The translations under genes were made by a program, and so were the position numbers. From the NCBI GenBank assembly GCA_900546245.1, contig URBY01000031.1, forward strand, positions 1 to 13,277: 13,277 nt of DNA. Direction: 5' to 3'. Shown piece after piece: positions 1-6,147 of this stretch (the first letter of the stretch is position 1; each line of letters starts with the position of its first letter). Source of the DNA: an uncultured Mycoplasmatota bacterium (lineage in GTDB: Bacteria; Bacillota_I; Bacilli_A; RF39; UBA660). Below the pieces are notes generated by a model, which was not told the origin of the DNA, ran no database searches, and saw only the letters and a list, made by a program, of their open reading frames with translations.

Positions 1-51
1 CTGCAAAACTAGGTTCTACCTGTCTTTCGCAGCGTCTTCTCTGATCATGCT

Positions 52-453
52 TTATGCCGGGAAAGCAACTCCCGCTCTTAAAATTATGTTCGGATAAGGT
101 GTAAACTCACCTGTACGGATTGCAAATTTGCACTGTGCAGACATCTTTTTCAGATCTACGTGGTCAATTCTGCTCTCCTCTGCCTCAGGAAGGCTCTGCT
201 GAATATATGCAAGAAGCTCCGGATTTTTTTCCTCAATCTCATTTGCAATGGTGTAGGCTTCCACTTCTGTCTCCGCCAGCACTGCATCCATCACCTGTTT
301 AAAGGTGGGAACCCCTCCGCATACAACCAGGTCTACAATCTCCACGCCCTTTGGAATGGGCATTCCTGCATCACCGATCATAAACAGATCTTTATGTCCC
401 AGCTCTGCGATACAACGGATCAGCTGGGCATTTAAAATCCCTGATTTTTTCAT
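52..453 (-). CDS. rbsD: D-ribose pyranase RbsD
   Basis: A complete 133-residue protein, the usual RbsD length. The family interconverts the pyranose and furanose forms of D-ribose, feeding ribokinase in the cytoplasm. Seen: the N-terminal block MKKSGILNAQL, then ELGHKDLFMIGDAGMPIP (residues 17-34) with the family's active-site His20 and Asp28, and the C-terminal YPNIIL with its conserved Tyr and Asn. The ATG is preceded by AGGAGGAATAGC, an ideal ribosome site. Base composition is odd: ~47% G+C (168 of 360 in 61-420), with codons like those of Lachnospiraceae, against ~14% in the gene beginning 65 bases away. This suggests horizontal acquisition or a chimeric assembly join near 475-500. No other rbs gene is visible; positions 1-51 hold only its downstream flank. 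Identity is secure, but membership of the same genome is not. Confidence 0.95.
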   Translation of the reverse strand: MKKSGILNAQLIRCIAELGHKDLFMIGDAGMPIPKGVEIVDLVVCGGVPTFKQVMDAVLAETEVEAYTIANEIEEKNPELLAYIQQSLPEAEESRIDHVDLKKMSAQCKFAIRTGEFTPYPNIILRAGVAFPA

Positions 454-480
454 GCTATTCCTCCTGCATCTCTGATTATT

Positions 481-509
481 ACTATAAATCTTTTTCAGAT
501 TTTTTTCAA
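481..509 (-). promoter_or_regulatory. Putative sigma-A promoter of rbsD
   Basis: TTGAAA (504-509) and TATAGT (481-486) are separated by exactly 17 bases, each one mismatch from consensus, and end 27 bases before the rbsD start. The element lies in the AT-rich stretch where composition changes. A 6-bp inverted repeat (AAATCT at 486-491, AGATTT at 497-502) sits inside the spacer. It could be a weak end for the upstream gene or a regulator site. Confidence 0.55.
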
Positions 510-518
510 CTTTTCAAA

Positions 519-2408
519 TTATTTTAATATTAAGAAAGGTTTTATAAATGTTAAGTCTTCTTCTGTTTCATACTTTAATTTGTTTAATAAATCATTATAA
601 TTAGAAGCATTAAAGTAATTTAATATTTTATCATAATAAATTTTTTTAATTTTATTTTTGTCATTGATCATTAATCTTAAGTTTTTATATGAACAATCAA
701 TTTCTTTAGATAATTCCTCTAAAGTAATACCTTCATATTCTAAATAAAAGTTTAAAAACTTTAAATCAATTTTATTTTTTTCTTTAACTATATCTTTTAA
801 TTCATTAATGCTTTCCACATTAAAATATTCTAATAATTTACTCATCATATTATCATTTAATGTTTGTCTTCCATTTAAAGCATAATTTAAAATTGCTCTA
901 GAACAACCAATATAATCTGATAACTCTTTTTGATCAATTGATAAATATGATAAATAATCATTTAAAAAACTTATATCATTACTTTTATCTGGAATAAAAT
1001 TATCAACTATATTCTTCATTTCATCAAAACTTTTGACATTTAAAAATTCTAAAATATCATTCATATATTGTTCTTTTAAAACATATTTCCCGTTTAACAT
1101 GCTGATAAGATAAGTATAGTTAATACAAATACCATTTGCTAATTCTTCTAATGATATTTTTTTAATTTTAATATACATTCTTAAATATTTTGTAAATTCT
1201 TTAAAATTTTTAGGAATGTTAGCTAAATATTTTAACTCATTTAAGTTATCTATATTCAAATATTCTAAAATTTTATTAATATATATTTCATTAAAATTAT
1301 ATCTTCCATTTAACATACCACAAAGATACGAACAATTAATATTAATACCTTTTGCTAATTCTTCTAATGTTATTTTTTCTTTTTTCATATATTGTTTTAA
1401 ATATTTAATAATTTTTTTAGAATCACCAGATTTTTTCTTTAATTCATCATAATCTTTTAAGTTTAAAAACTCTAAAATTTTATTAATATATGTTTCAGTT
1501 AAAGTACGTCTTCCATTTAATATGTCACTAAAATATGAATAACTTATATTTATACCATCTGATATGTTCTTTAAAGTAATATTTTTATTTTTTATATATA
1601 ACTTTAAGTAACTAACAAATTCTTTAGAATCTATTAAATTATCGACTGTTTTTTTTAATTCATCATAATTTTTTATATTTAAAGCCCTTAATATTTCTTT
1701 TAAATATTTTTCATCTGTAATATACTTTTCGTTAAAAGTTTTACTTATTTGTGAAGTACTAATTCCAGTAATAGTTGCTATATCAACAATTTTTATCCCT
1801 TTTATACTAATATATCTCTTTAGGTAATTATTTATTTCAACTGTATTTAAAGATTTTTCAATAATTTCTATATTATCTTTATCCTTTGTTTCTTTAAAAG
1901 AAAACTCATTTACTATCCTTCTTTTATCATGAAAAGTATTTATTTCATTTTTTTCTTTTTCTTCTAATTTTTTTAAATCATTTATATTATTTACCTTAAA
2001 ATATTCACATATTTTATTTATTATTATAATTGGCGTTAATTTTTTCCCTGTAATATAATTAGTTAATTCTTCCTTACTTATATTACAATAAATAGATAAA
2101 CCATCAATATCTATATTTTTATTAGATAAAAATCCTATATTAAATTTTTTGTCAAACCCAGATGTTACCTTATTTTCATCTTTTATCTTTTCTATTTCAT
2201 TTTTTACTTTATTATATAATTCGTCATAATTATTTACTTCCATATATTTATATAACATTGATAAAAATGATTTAGTTGGGACTTCTAAGCCATTAAAATA
2301 ATTCTTTATTTTGTATGCATCAACATAAAAAATTCCTACTAAATCATAAATACTAATTTTTTTTAATTTTATATATTCATTCATAAAAGATAAATTATAA
2401 TTTTTCAC
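519..2408 (-). CDS. Eight-repeat helix-turn-helix (Cro/C1-like) protein
   Basis: 629 residues, almost wholly eight degenerate repeats of ~60 residues on a ~70-80 residue spacing, at about 8-66, 85-147, 195-253, 267-325, 335-394, 407-466, 480-539 and 550-609. Each follows the pattern YLK.YIK.K.ITLEELA, then I.(Y/C)SYL..MLNGR, then E.YINKILE.LN...YDELK. The order matches a Cro/C1 (XRE) helix-turn-helix: scaffold helix, turn, recognition helix ending in NG, and a C-terminal 'sldeL'-like element. Repeats 4-6 are the most alike; 1, 2 and 8 have drifted. No enzymatic domain, signal peptide or membrane segment is visible. The start is GTG: GGGGTGAT lies 6 bases upstream and the frame opens there. 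Its own consensus promoter lies just upstream. XRE regulators normally carry one such domain, so eight would be unusual. It may bind a long DNA array, act as a scaffold, or belong to a mobile element. The repeat structure is certain; the function is unknown. Confidence 0.85.
   Translation of the reverse strand: MKNYNLSFMNEYIKLKKISIYDLVGIFYVDAYKIKNYFNGLEVPTKSFLSMLYKYMEVNNYDELYNKVKNEIEKIKDENKVTSGFDKKFNIGFLSNKNIDIDGLSIYCNISKEELTNYITGKKLTPIIIINKICEYFKVNNINDLKKLEEKEKNEINTFHDKRRIVNEFSFKETKDKDNIEIIEKSLNTVEINNYLKRYISIKGIKIVDIATITGISTSQISKTFNEKYITDEKYLKEILRALNIKNYDELKKTVDNLIDSKEFVSYLKLYIKNKNITLKNISDGINISYSYFSDILNGRRTLTETYINKILEFLNLKDYDELKKKSGDSKKIIKYLKQYMKKEKITLEELAKGININCSYLCGMLNGRYNFNEIYINKILEYLNIDNLNELKYLANIPKNFKEFTKYLRMYIKIKKISLEELANGICINYTYLISMLNGKYVLKEQYMNDILEFLNVKSFDEMKNIVDNFIPDKSNDISFLNDYLSYLSIDQKELSDYIGCSRAILNYALNGRQTLNDNMMSKLLEYFNVESINELKDIVKEKNKIDLKFLNFYLEYEGITLEELSKEIDCSYKNLRLMINDKNKIKKIYYDKILNYFNASNYNDLLNKLKYETEEDLTFIKPFLILK
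582..2387 (-). repeat. Eight tandem ~210-bp protein-coding HTH repeats
   Basis: These are the DNA positions of the repeat units in the helix-turn-helix protein. The period is roughly 205-220 bp between neighbouring units in the 3' half (units 3-8). It is less regular at the 5' end, where a linker (residues ~148-194) separates units 2 and 3. Repeats are visible as protein but divergent as DNA, apart from echoes of the segment encoding MLNG(R/K). This indicates old internal duplication rather than recent expansion. Confidence 0.8.
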
Positions 2409-2409
2409 T

Positions 2410-2438
2410 TATATCACCCCTTTTTTATCAGTGATATA
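2410..2438. promoter_or_regulatory. Inverted repeat over start of HTH transcript (possible operator)
   Basis: Perfect 8-bp arms TATATCAC (2410-2417) and GTGATATA (2431-2438) flank a 13-base spacer. A smaller near-palindrome, TATCAGTGATA (2427-2437), overlaps the right half. The element touches the last base of the -10 box and covers the predicted transcription start and ribosome site of the HTH gene, a typical place for autorepression by a Cro/C1-like protein. Because transcription probably starts inside the upstream arm, a full RNA hairpin is less likely than a DNA site. Confidence 0.5.
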
Positions 2439-2466
2439 GTATACATTGATATTTATTTTTTGTCAA
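2438..2466 (-). promoter_or_regulatory. Sigma-A promoter of the HTH gene
   Basis: TTGACA (2461-2466), a 17-base spacer and TATACT (2438-2443): perfect -35, one mismatch at -10. Predicted start near 2431 gives a leader of ~25 bases. The -35 box overlaps the end of the terminator U-tract of the upstream deacetylase unit. Confidence 0.8.
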
Positions 2467-2504
2467 AAAAAAGAACATAAGCATCCCGCATTATATTCTT
2501 TTTT
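2465..2504. terminator. Bidirectional intrinsic terminator after deacetylase gene
   Basis: On the minus strand AGAATATAA pairs with TTATGTTCT (one G-U), followed by a bulged T, a GC/GC pair and a GGGAT loop. The hairpin (2473-2499) has A8 on one side (2465-2472) and T6 on the other (2499-2504), so it can work in both directions. It lies 60-100 bases after the deacetylase stop. Confidence 0.7.
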
Positions 2505-2564
2505 AACATATTTACTATCATGTCATTAATATTATTTTCAAAATTTATTTTTTAATACATTTTT

Positions 2565-3467
2565 TTAATTATTTATTGAATGATGAATCATTGGAGTAGC
2601 ATAGTTTATTTCACTAAAAGTATATCCTAAATTTATTGATTCTTTTATGATGTTCTCTAATGAATTTTTTGTAGTTTCTTTTGTATCATGCATTAAAATA
2701 ACTACTTTATTTCTATCATTTTTCTTAAGTGAATTAATTACATTTTCATATACTTGTTTTTCATTTGCTCCTCCTGCATCATTTGAATCAACATTCCAAT
2801 CATAATACCTATATCCATTTTGTTCAACTTCTCTTGTAAGACTACTCATTATACCTTTATTAAACTTACTTACAGTATTACTAGATCCACCAGGAAATCT
2901 AAGAAATATACTATCATAACCTGAAGAAATACTAATTCTATTTTTTAACTTATTTAAGTCTTCAAAATAAGCATCTTTACTAGAATAAATTTGTTTATAG
3001 TTATGAGAACATGAATGTAAACCTATTGTATGACCTTTTTGAATATATTTTTTTGTATATTCTTCTAGATTATTACTACATACAAGAAAAAAAGTTGCTT
3101 TTACATTATACTTATCTAAAATATTTAATATGTCATCAGTATATTTAGATGGTCCATCATCAAATGTCAAATATATAACTTTTCCATTTTCAACTTCTTC
3201 TTTGTCTTTTAATTTATTTTCTAAATCTATTTTATTTTCTGTTAATTTTTTAATATTTTTATTAATATTATTAATTTCATTATTAATCTCTTTTATTTTT
3301 TTATATTGATCATTCTTCTTTTTTTCTAACTTTTTATTCTTCTCTATAATATTTAATTTATATATAATTTTTTGGTTATATATTTTGTTAAAATTATTAT
3401 ATGAAATAATTATTGTCGTTGTAAATAATATTATTAATATAACTATAGTAAATTTCCTATTATTCAT
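2565..3467 (-). CDS. Membrane-anchored coiled-coil polysaccharide deacetylase (NodB domain)
   Basis: 300 residues. One N-terminal membrane segment (6-23) leads to an external, Lys/Asn/Glu-rich coiled coil (~38-92) and a NodB/carbohydrate esterase 4 domain (~96-290). All family motifs are present: TFDDGP (101-106; Asp103 the likely base, Asp104 a zinc ligand), HSCSH (151-155; His151 and His155 zinc ligands), RFPGG (190-194), DWNVD (223-227) and LMHD (258-261). The family removes N-acetyl groups from surface sugars. Peptidoglycan, with an effect on lysozyme resistance, is the likeliest substrate, but the sequence does not prove it. Its ATG overlaps the preceding gene's end by 8 bases and has no good ribosome site, which implies translational coupling. 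Confidence 0.9.
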   Translation of the reverse strand: MNNRKFTIVILIILFTTTIIISYNNFNKIYNQKIIYKLNIIEKNKKLEKKKNDQYKKIKEINNEINNINKNIKKLTENKIDLENKLKDKEEVENGKVIYLTFDDGPSKYTDDILNILDKYNVKATFFLVCSNNLEEYTKKYIQKGHTIGLHSCSHNYKQIYSSKDAYFEDLNKLKNRISISSGYDSIFLRFPGGSSNTVSKFNKGIMSSLTREVEQNGYRYYDWNVDSNDAGGANEKQVYENVINSLKKNDRNKVVILMHDTKETTKNSLENIIKESINLGYTFSEINYATPMIHHSINN

Positions 3468-3726
3468 ACTTTTTTAAATTATTTTCTAATATATTTATAT
3501 AATTAGAAATATTTTCTTCCCTTTTTAAATTAAAATTTTGTTCTTCTTCTAATTTATATATTTTTTCTTTATTATAATTAATAATATTATTATTTTCACT
3601 TATAGATTTTAGTGATTTATTATAAAGATTATTAATATTATTATAATAGTTATTAAAAAGAGCAATCAAGCATATAATAAATGCATTAATGAATATTAAA
3701 AGTATTATCATAATTCTTTTTTTCAC
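3460..3726 (-). CDS. Small membrane-anchored coiled-coil protein
   Basis: 88 residues: an N-terminal membrane helix (5-25), then an Asn/Lys/Glu-rich helical tail to the C-terminus with coiled-coil character and no catalytic motif. The layout resembles small bitopic proteins such as FtsL or DivIC, but I see no sequence basis for that name. The start is GTG, set by AGAGGTG seven bases upstream. The gene overlaps the deacetylase by 8 bases, and both have the same membrane-helix-plus-coil architecture. A hetero-coiled-coil complex that positions or regulates the deacetylase is a reasonable inference. Function otherwise unknown. Confidence 0.75.
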   Translation of the reverse strand: MKKRIMIILLIFINAFIICLIALFNNYYNNINNLYNKSLKSISENNNIINYNKEKIYKLEEEQNFNLKREENISNYINILENNLKKYE

Positions 3727-3743
3727 TTTAACACCTCTAATTC

Positions 3744-3774
3744 AAAAGGACCCAAATACATATTAGGTCCTTTT
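3744..3774. terminator. Intrinsic terminator after oapA-like gene
   Basis: A 9-bp perfect stem AAAAGGACC (3744-3752) / GGTCCTTTT (3766-3774) with a 13-base loop, 60-90 bases beyond the stop of the DUF21-like gene. The U-tract is only four bases on the minus strand, so strength is moderate. Confidence 0.6.
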
Positions 3775-3788
3775 CAAACTTATGTCAT
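3760..3788 (-). promoter_or_regulatory. Possible promoter of the coiled-coil/deacetylase pair
   Basis: ATGACA (3783-3788), 17-base spacer and TAATAT (3760-3765). The -35 is one off consensus and the -10 two off. It overlaps the terminator stem above, so one of the two may be fortuitous. No better promoter is visible before the GTG at 3726. Confidence 0.35.
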
Positions 3789-3804
3789 ATATTTCATATG
3801 ACAT
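3782..3804. repeat. Perfect 9-bp inverted repeat
   Basis: ATGTCATAT (3782-3790) and ATATGACAT (3796-3804) with a 5-base loop. It lies between the DUF21-like gene and the coiled-coil/deacetylase pair and includes the proposed -35 box. It may be an operator or a second hairpin assisting termination. There is no adjacent U-tract. Confidence 0.5.
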
Positions 3805-3835
3805 TTATATTATTATCTATATAAAATTTTTTATA

Positions 3836-4372
3836 CTACTTTTCGTGAAAAAAATTTAAAATTTTTCCTACTTTAAATGTTATTGATTTTGAATTTTTGA
3901 TTGCTGTACTTTTTCCTATAGCTTTTCCACCTATTGTAAAAGATGCGATTAGGGCAGTTACTATTAAAACTGTTAATGATGAATTTATATTAAATTTAAC
4001 AGCTAATTTACTAGCAACAAGTATTCCTGCTCCACCACTAACTACACCACATACATCTCCTATAACATCATTACAAATAGATGCTAATTTATCTGAATTT
4101 TTTAAAAGAATTACAGAATGTTTACTTCCTTTTACTTTTTTTGATGCCATAGAATGAAATGGAGTTTCGTTTGCAGCTGTTATAGCAACTCCAATCATAT
4201 CAAAAATTATTCCAATGCCTATAAAAACTATTATTAATAATATTCCAAATATTATATTGATATTTGGTATTATTGTTTCAGATAAACTTGAAAATATAAT
4301 TGATAATATAAAGGATACTATTGTTACAATTATTATCCAAGTTATTTTATTATTTTTTTTATTTTTTTTCAT
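3836..4372 (-). CDS. oapA: OapA-like (DUF21/CNNM-related) membrane protein
   Basis: 178 residues with about four membrane segments (~11-29, 38-60, 105-124, 132-150). Between the second and third lies a polar stretch with ETPFHSMASKKVKG (69-82) and a later NSDKLASICNDVIGD (92-106), resembling the DUF21 membrane module of CNNM/CorC-type magnesium proteins. No CBS domains follow, so this is not a full transporter. OapA, the membrane partner of OLE RNA in Bacillus halodurans, is a small DUF21-like protein encoded directly after the RNA. Here the gene starts 24 bases after the 3' stem of a ~574-nt RNA on the same strand. The ATG has AGGAG five bases upstream. No separate promoter is visible, so expression probably needs read-through from the RNA gene. 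The membrane topology is clear. The OapA name rests on context plus DUF21-like resemblance read by eye. Confidence 0.75.
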   Translation of the reverse strand: MKKNKKNNKITWIIIVTIVSFILSIIFSSLSETIIPNINIIFGILLIIVFIGIGIIFDMIGVAITAANETPFHSMASKKVKGSKHSVILLKNSDKLASICNDVIGDVCGVVSGGAGILVASKLAVKFNINSSLTVLIVTALIASFTIGGKAIGKSTAIKNSKSITFKVGKILNFFHEK

Positions 4373-4387
4373 ATTATCTCCTAAAAC

Positions 4388-4408
4388 AAAAAAAATATGA
4401 ATGGTACC
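4388..4408 (-). terminator. 3' closing strand and U-tract of the large RNA
   Basis: The 3' strand GGTACCATTCATA (minus strand, 4408-4396) is followed directly by eight T's (4395-4388), then by the ribosome site of the oapA-like gene (AGGAG, 4382-4378). Because the 3' strand pairs with the far 5' end rather than a local partner, this may be a leaky terminator or a processing point that lets some transcripts continue into the gene. Confidence 0.45.
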
Positions 4409-4969
4409 GGTATAATAAACTTTACGTCATAGGTCAAGTAGGATTTCCCACAATTTAACCTTTCGTTACCAAAAGGCGGTTCCCCTTTAATAAATGTATA
4501 TATCGTTTCCGAATATATGACTTGATTACCACTTAGTACGTACTGCAATCTTACACCAGTATACAGCCTAGGAGATTTCCTCAATGATATTAATTTATTA
4601 CTAGTCTTTTTTGCAAATTCAATTTCATATAGCGATATAATATAAATAAAATGGCCACTATTATTTATATATTTCTATAATTCCAAGAAATTCACTCAAG
4701 GCAAGCTACGCTACTCAAAGCTTTCGCCTCAAAGTAGGTTTAATCTTAATTCGTACTAAAGTCAAGGCTAAAGCACAAGATTAAGTCTCCACGTAATATG
4801 GGTTCTGCTTATATGCCGTTATAAGTTTCCCATAGAACTATCCTCCCAGCATCCACCCCAGTCTGGGCGACCAAAGCAAACACAAGAAGTTTCACAGATG
4901 TGCTCTTTAACGAATTTTTAGGCTCGTCTTCATAATAAATATATCAACTAGGATACTGCACCTTCATAC
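4396..4969 (-). ncRNA. ole: Large structured RNA, probable OLE RNA
   Basis: About 574 nt without a credible protein gene, and far richer in G+C (98 of 240 in 4681-4920) than its surroundings. The predicted 5' end TATGAAGGTGC (4968-4958) pairs with the 3' end GGTACCATTCATA (4408-4396), leaving one bulged base and one G-U. Internal hairpins, read on the minus strand: 4833-4798 (ATGGG/CCCAT outside CTTATA/TATAAG); 4784-4740 (perfect 8 bp TTAATCTT/AAGATTAA, then a broken 9-bp inner stem); 4737-4711 (long stem capped by a GAAA tetraloop); 4669-4641 (TATAAATAA/TTATTTATA). Length, transcription toward a DUF21-like gene and closing helix match OLE RNA, a ~600-nt Firmicute RNA that acts at the membrane with OapA in ethanol, cold and magnesium tolerance. 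That it is a structured RNA gene is strongly supported. The OLE name is inferred from context, because I could not align to the family model. Another large ornate RNA such as ROOL is the main alternative. Confidence 0.75.
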
Positions 4970-4975
4970 AATATA

Positions 4976-5004
4976 ATTATATCTAATTTTTACGTTTTTG
5001 TCAA
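4976..5004 (-). promoter_or_regulatory. Consensus sigma-A promoter of the large RNA
   Basis: TTGACA (4999-5004), exactly 17 bases, TATAAT (4976-4981): a perfect consensus. The predicted start near G4969 is one base before the 5' strand of the closing helix, which independently supports the RNA's 5' boundary. Such a promoter implies high constitutive expression, as expected for an abundant noncoding RNA. Confidence 0.88.
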
Positions 5005-5008
5005 TTTT

Positions 5009-5037
5009 TTGAGTCCTTTATATCATCAATGTATAAT
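5009..5037 (+). promoter_or_regulatory. Promoter of the glycosyltransferase gene
   Basis: TTGAGT (5009-5014), 17-base spacer, TATAAT (5032-5037). The -35 box lies only four bases from that of the divergent RNA promoter, so the two polymerases probably compete or share control. A second TATAAT at 5073-5078 has no good -35 and lies too close to the ribosome site. Confidence 0.6.
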
Positions 5038-5096
5038 ATTAATTTATTATACTTTTTATGCCATATTTATGATATAATTTATTAAAGGAGATTTTT

Positions 5097-6134
5097 ATGA
5101 AAAATGATAATAAAATAAAAATAAATATGCTTTCTATGGCAGATTCTGTTGATGGTCAAGGTGTTGGATCTGCATACTTAGAATTAATGAAATTATTAAA
5201 AGAAGATGGAATGGATGATTTTGAAATATATTTAAATAAAGGAACAAAATATGATATATTACACGCTCATACTGTTGAACCAAGAAATTATATAAAAATG
5301 AAATTAACAAAAAGTCCAACTGTCGCATATGTTCATTTTTTACCTGATACATTAGATGGTTCTATTAAACTACCAAAATTTGCTTTTGGAATATTTAAAA
5401 AGTATGTTATTAAATTTTATAAGAATGCAGATTACTTAGTTGTTGTTAACCCTATTTTTAAAAATGATATGGTTAAAGCTGGTATTGATAAAGATAAAAT
5501 AACATATATTCCTAATTTTGTTTCAAAAGAAATGTTTTATAAGAAAGAAAAAAAAGAAATAGAAAATATAAGAAAGAAATATAATATTGATAAAAAGAAA
5601 TTTGTAGTATTAGGTGCAGGACAAATACAAAATAGAAAAGGTGTTTTAGATTTTGTTGAAGTAGCAAAAAAATTACCTGATATTCAATTTATTTGGGCTG
5701 GAGGATTTTCTTTTGGTGGTATTACAGATGGACATCATGATCTTAAAAAAGTTATGGAAAATCCACCTAAAAATGTTAAATTTTTAGGAATTATACCTAG
5801 AGATGAAATGAATGATTTATTTAATGCCTCTGATTTACTTTTTGTACCATCTTACAATGAATTATTTCCAATGACAATACTAGAAGCAATTAGTACTGAT
5901 ACACCAATATTACTTAGAAATCTAGAATTATATGAAGATATACTGTTTAAAAAATACTTAAGTGGTAATAATAATGAAGAATTTGCAAATATTATAAAAG
6001 ACTTAAGTACAAATAAAAAAGAATATGAAAAGCAAGTAAGAAATGCAAAAGAAATATCTGAATTTTATAGTAAAGACAATGTTTATAAATTATGGAAAGA
6101 ATTTTATAAAAGCATATTAAAAAGAAATGAATGA
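5097..6134 (+). CDS. GT4 glycolipid glycosyltransferase (DGS/CpoA-like)
   Basis: 345 residues, GT-B fold, family GT4. Seen: N-terminal acceptor half with GVGSAYLEL (22-30); donor half with GAGQIQNRKG (173-182), FIWAGGFSFGGITDG (198-212), FLGIIPRDEM (229-238), and the EX7E motif in ELFPMTILE (Glu255, Glu263). The pattern and length (~345) resemble enzymes adding the second sugar to glucosyl-diacylglycerol: Acholeplasma diglucosyl-DAG synthase and pneumococcal CpoA. The likely product is a two-sugar membrane glycolipid made at the cytoplasmic face, possibly the anchor for lipoteichoic acid, whose synthase gene converges on it. Glucose versus galactose as donor cannot be decided. The ATG has AAAGGAG 6 bases upstream. 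This is the only plus-strand gene in the window. Confidence 0.85.
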   Translation: MKNDNKIKINMLSMADSVDGQGVGSAYLELMKLLKEDGMDDFEIYLNKGTKYDILHAHTVEPRNYIKMKLTKSPTVAYVHFLPDTLDGSIKLPKFAFGIFKKYVIKFYKNADYLVVVNPIFKNDMVKAGIDKDKITYIPNFVSKEMFYKKEKKEIENIRKKYNIDKKKFVVLGAGQIQNRKGVLDFVEVAKKLPDIQFIWAGGFSFGGITDGHHDLKKVMENPPKNVKFLGIIPRDEMNDLFNASDLLFVPSYNELFPMTILEAISTDTPILLRNLELYEDILFKKYLSGNNNEEFANIIKDLSTNKKEYEKQVRNAKEISEFYSKDNVYKLWKEFYKSILKRNE

Positions 6135-6147
6135 TCATTTCTTTTTT
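6119..6147. terminator. Bidirectional terminator shared by convergent genes
   Basis: A perfect 12-bp stem AAAAAGAAATGA (6119-6130) / TCATTTCTTTTT (6135-6146) with a 4-base loop that contains the first bases of the glycosyltransferase stop codon (6132-6134). The other end overlaps the stop codon of the convergent gene (6146-6148). A/T runs on both sides make it usable from either direction. Confidence 0.85.

Noticed and set aside
1216..1452. Plus-strand frames inside minus-strand genes (also at 3897-4157, 4215-4400, 7012-7227, 11247-11444)
   Set aside because: They mirror confidently identified genes, lack ribosome sites, and show only low-complexity hydrophobic sequence from AT-rich antisense reading.
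582..2387. CRISPR-like array because of regularly spaced repeats
   Set aside because: The period is ~210 bp, the units are divergent in DNA, and the reading frame is continuous; these are protein domain repeats.
4381..4584. Open frame of 67 codons on the minus strand inside the RNA region
   Set aside because: It has no suitable ribosome site, lies within the structured RNA, would include the closing helix and U-tract, and has no recognisable protein character.
4571..4850. Resemblance to RNase P RNA (GAGGAAA near 4582-4576 and CAGAACCC near 4807-4800, minus strand)
   Set aside because: On the transcript the element like the 3' conserved region comes before the one like the 5' region, the reverse of rnpB. 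The other universal blocks are not found. Short matches of this kind occur by chance.
4396..4969. tmRNA, group II intron or T-box leader
   Set aside because: No tRNA-like ends or tag-peptide frame, no intron domain V or reverse transcriptase, and no T-box GGUGG element before an amino-acid gene. The closed 5'-3' helix and neighbouring DUF21-like gene fit OLE better.
5097..6146. Mycoplasma-type genetic code (TGA as tryptophan) suggested by extreme AT content
   Set aside because: Every tryptophan in the long genes is TGG, and TGA closes the glycosyltransferase exactly at its terminator.
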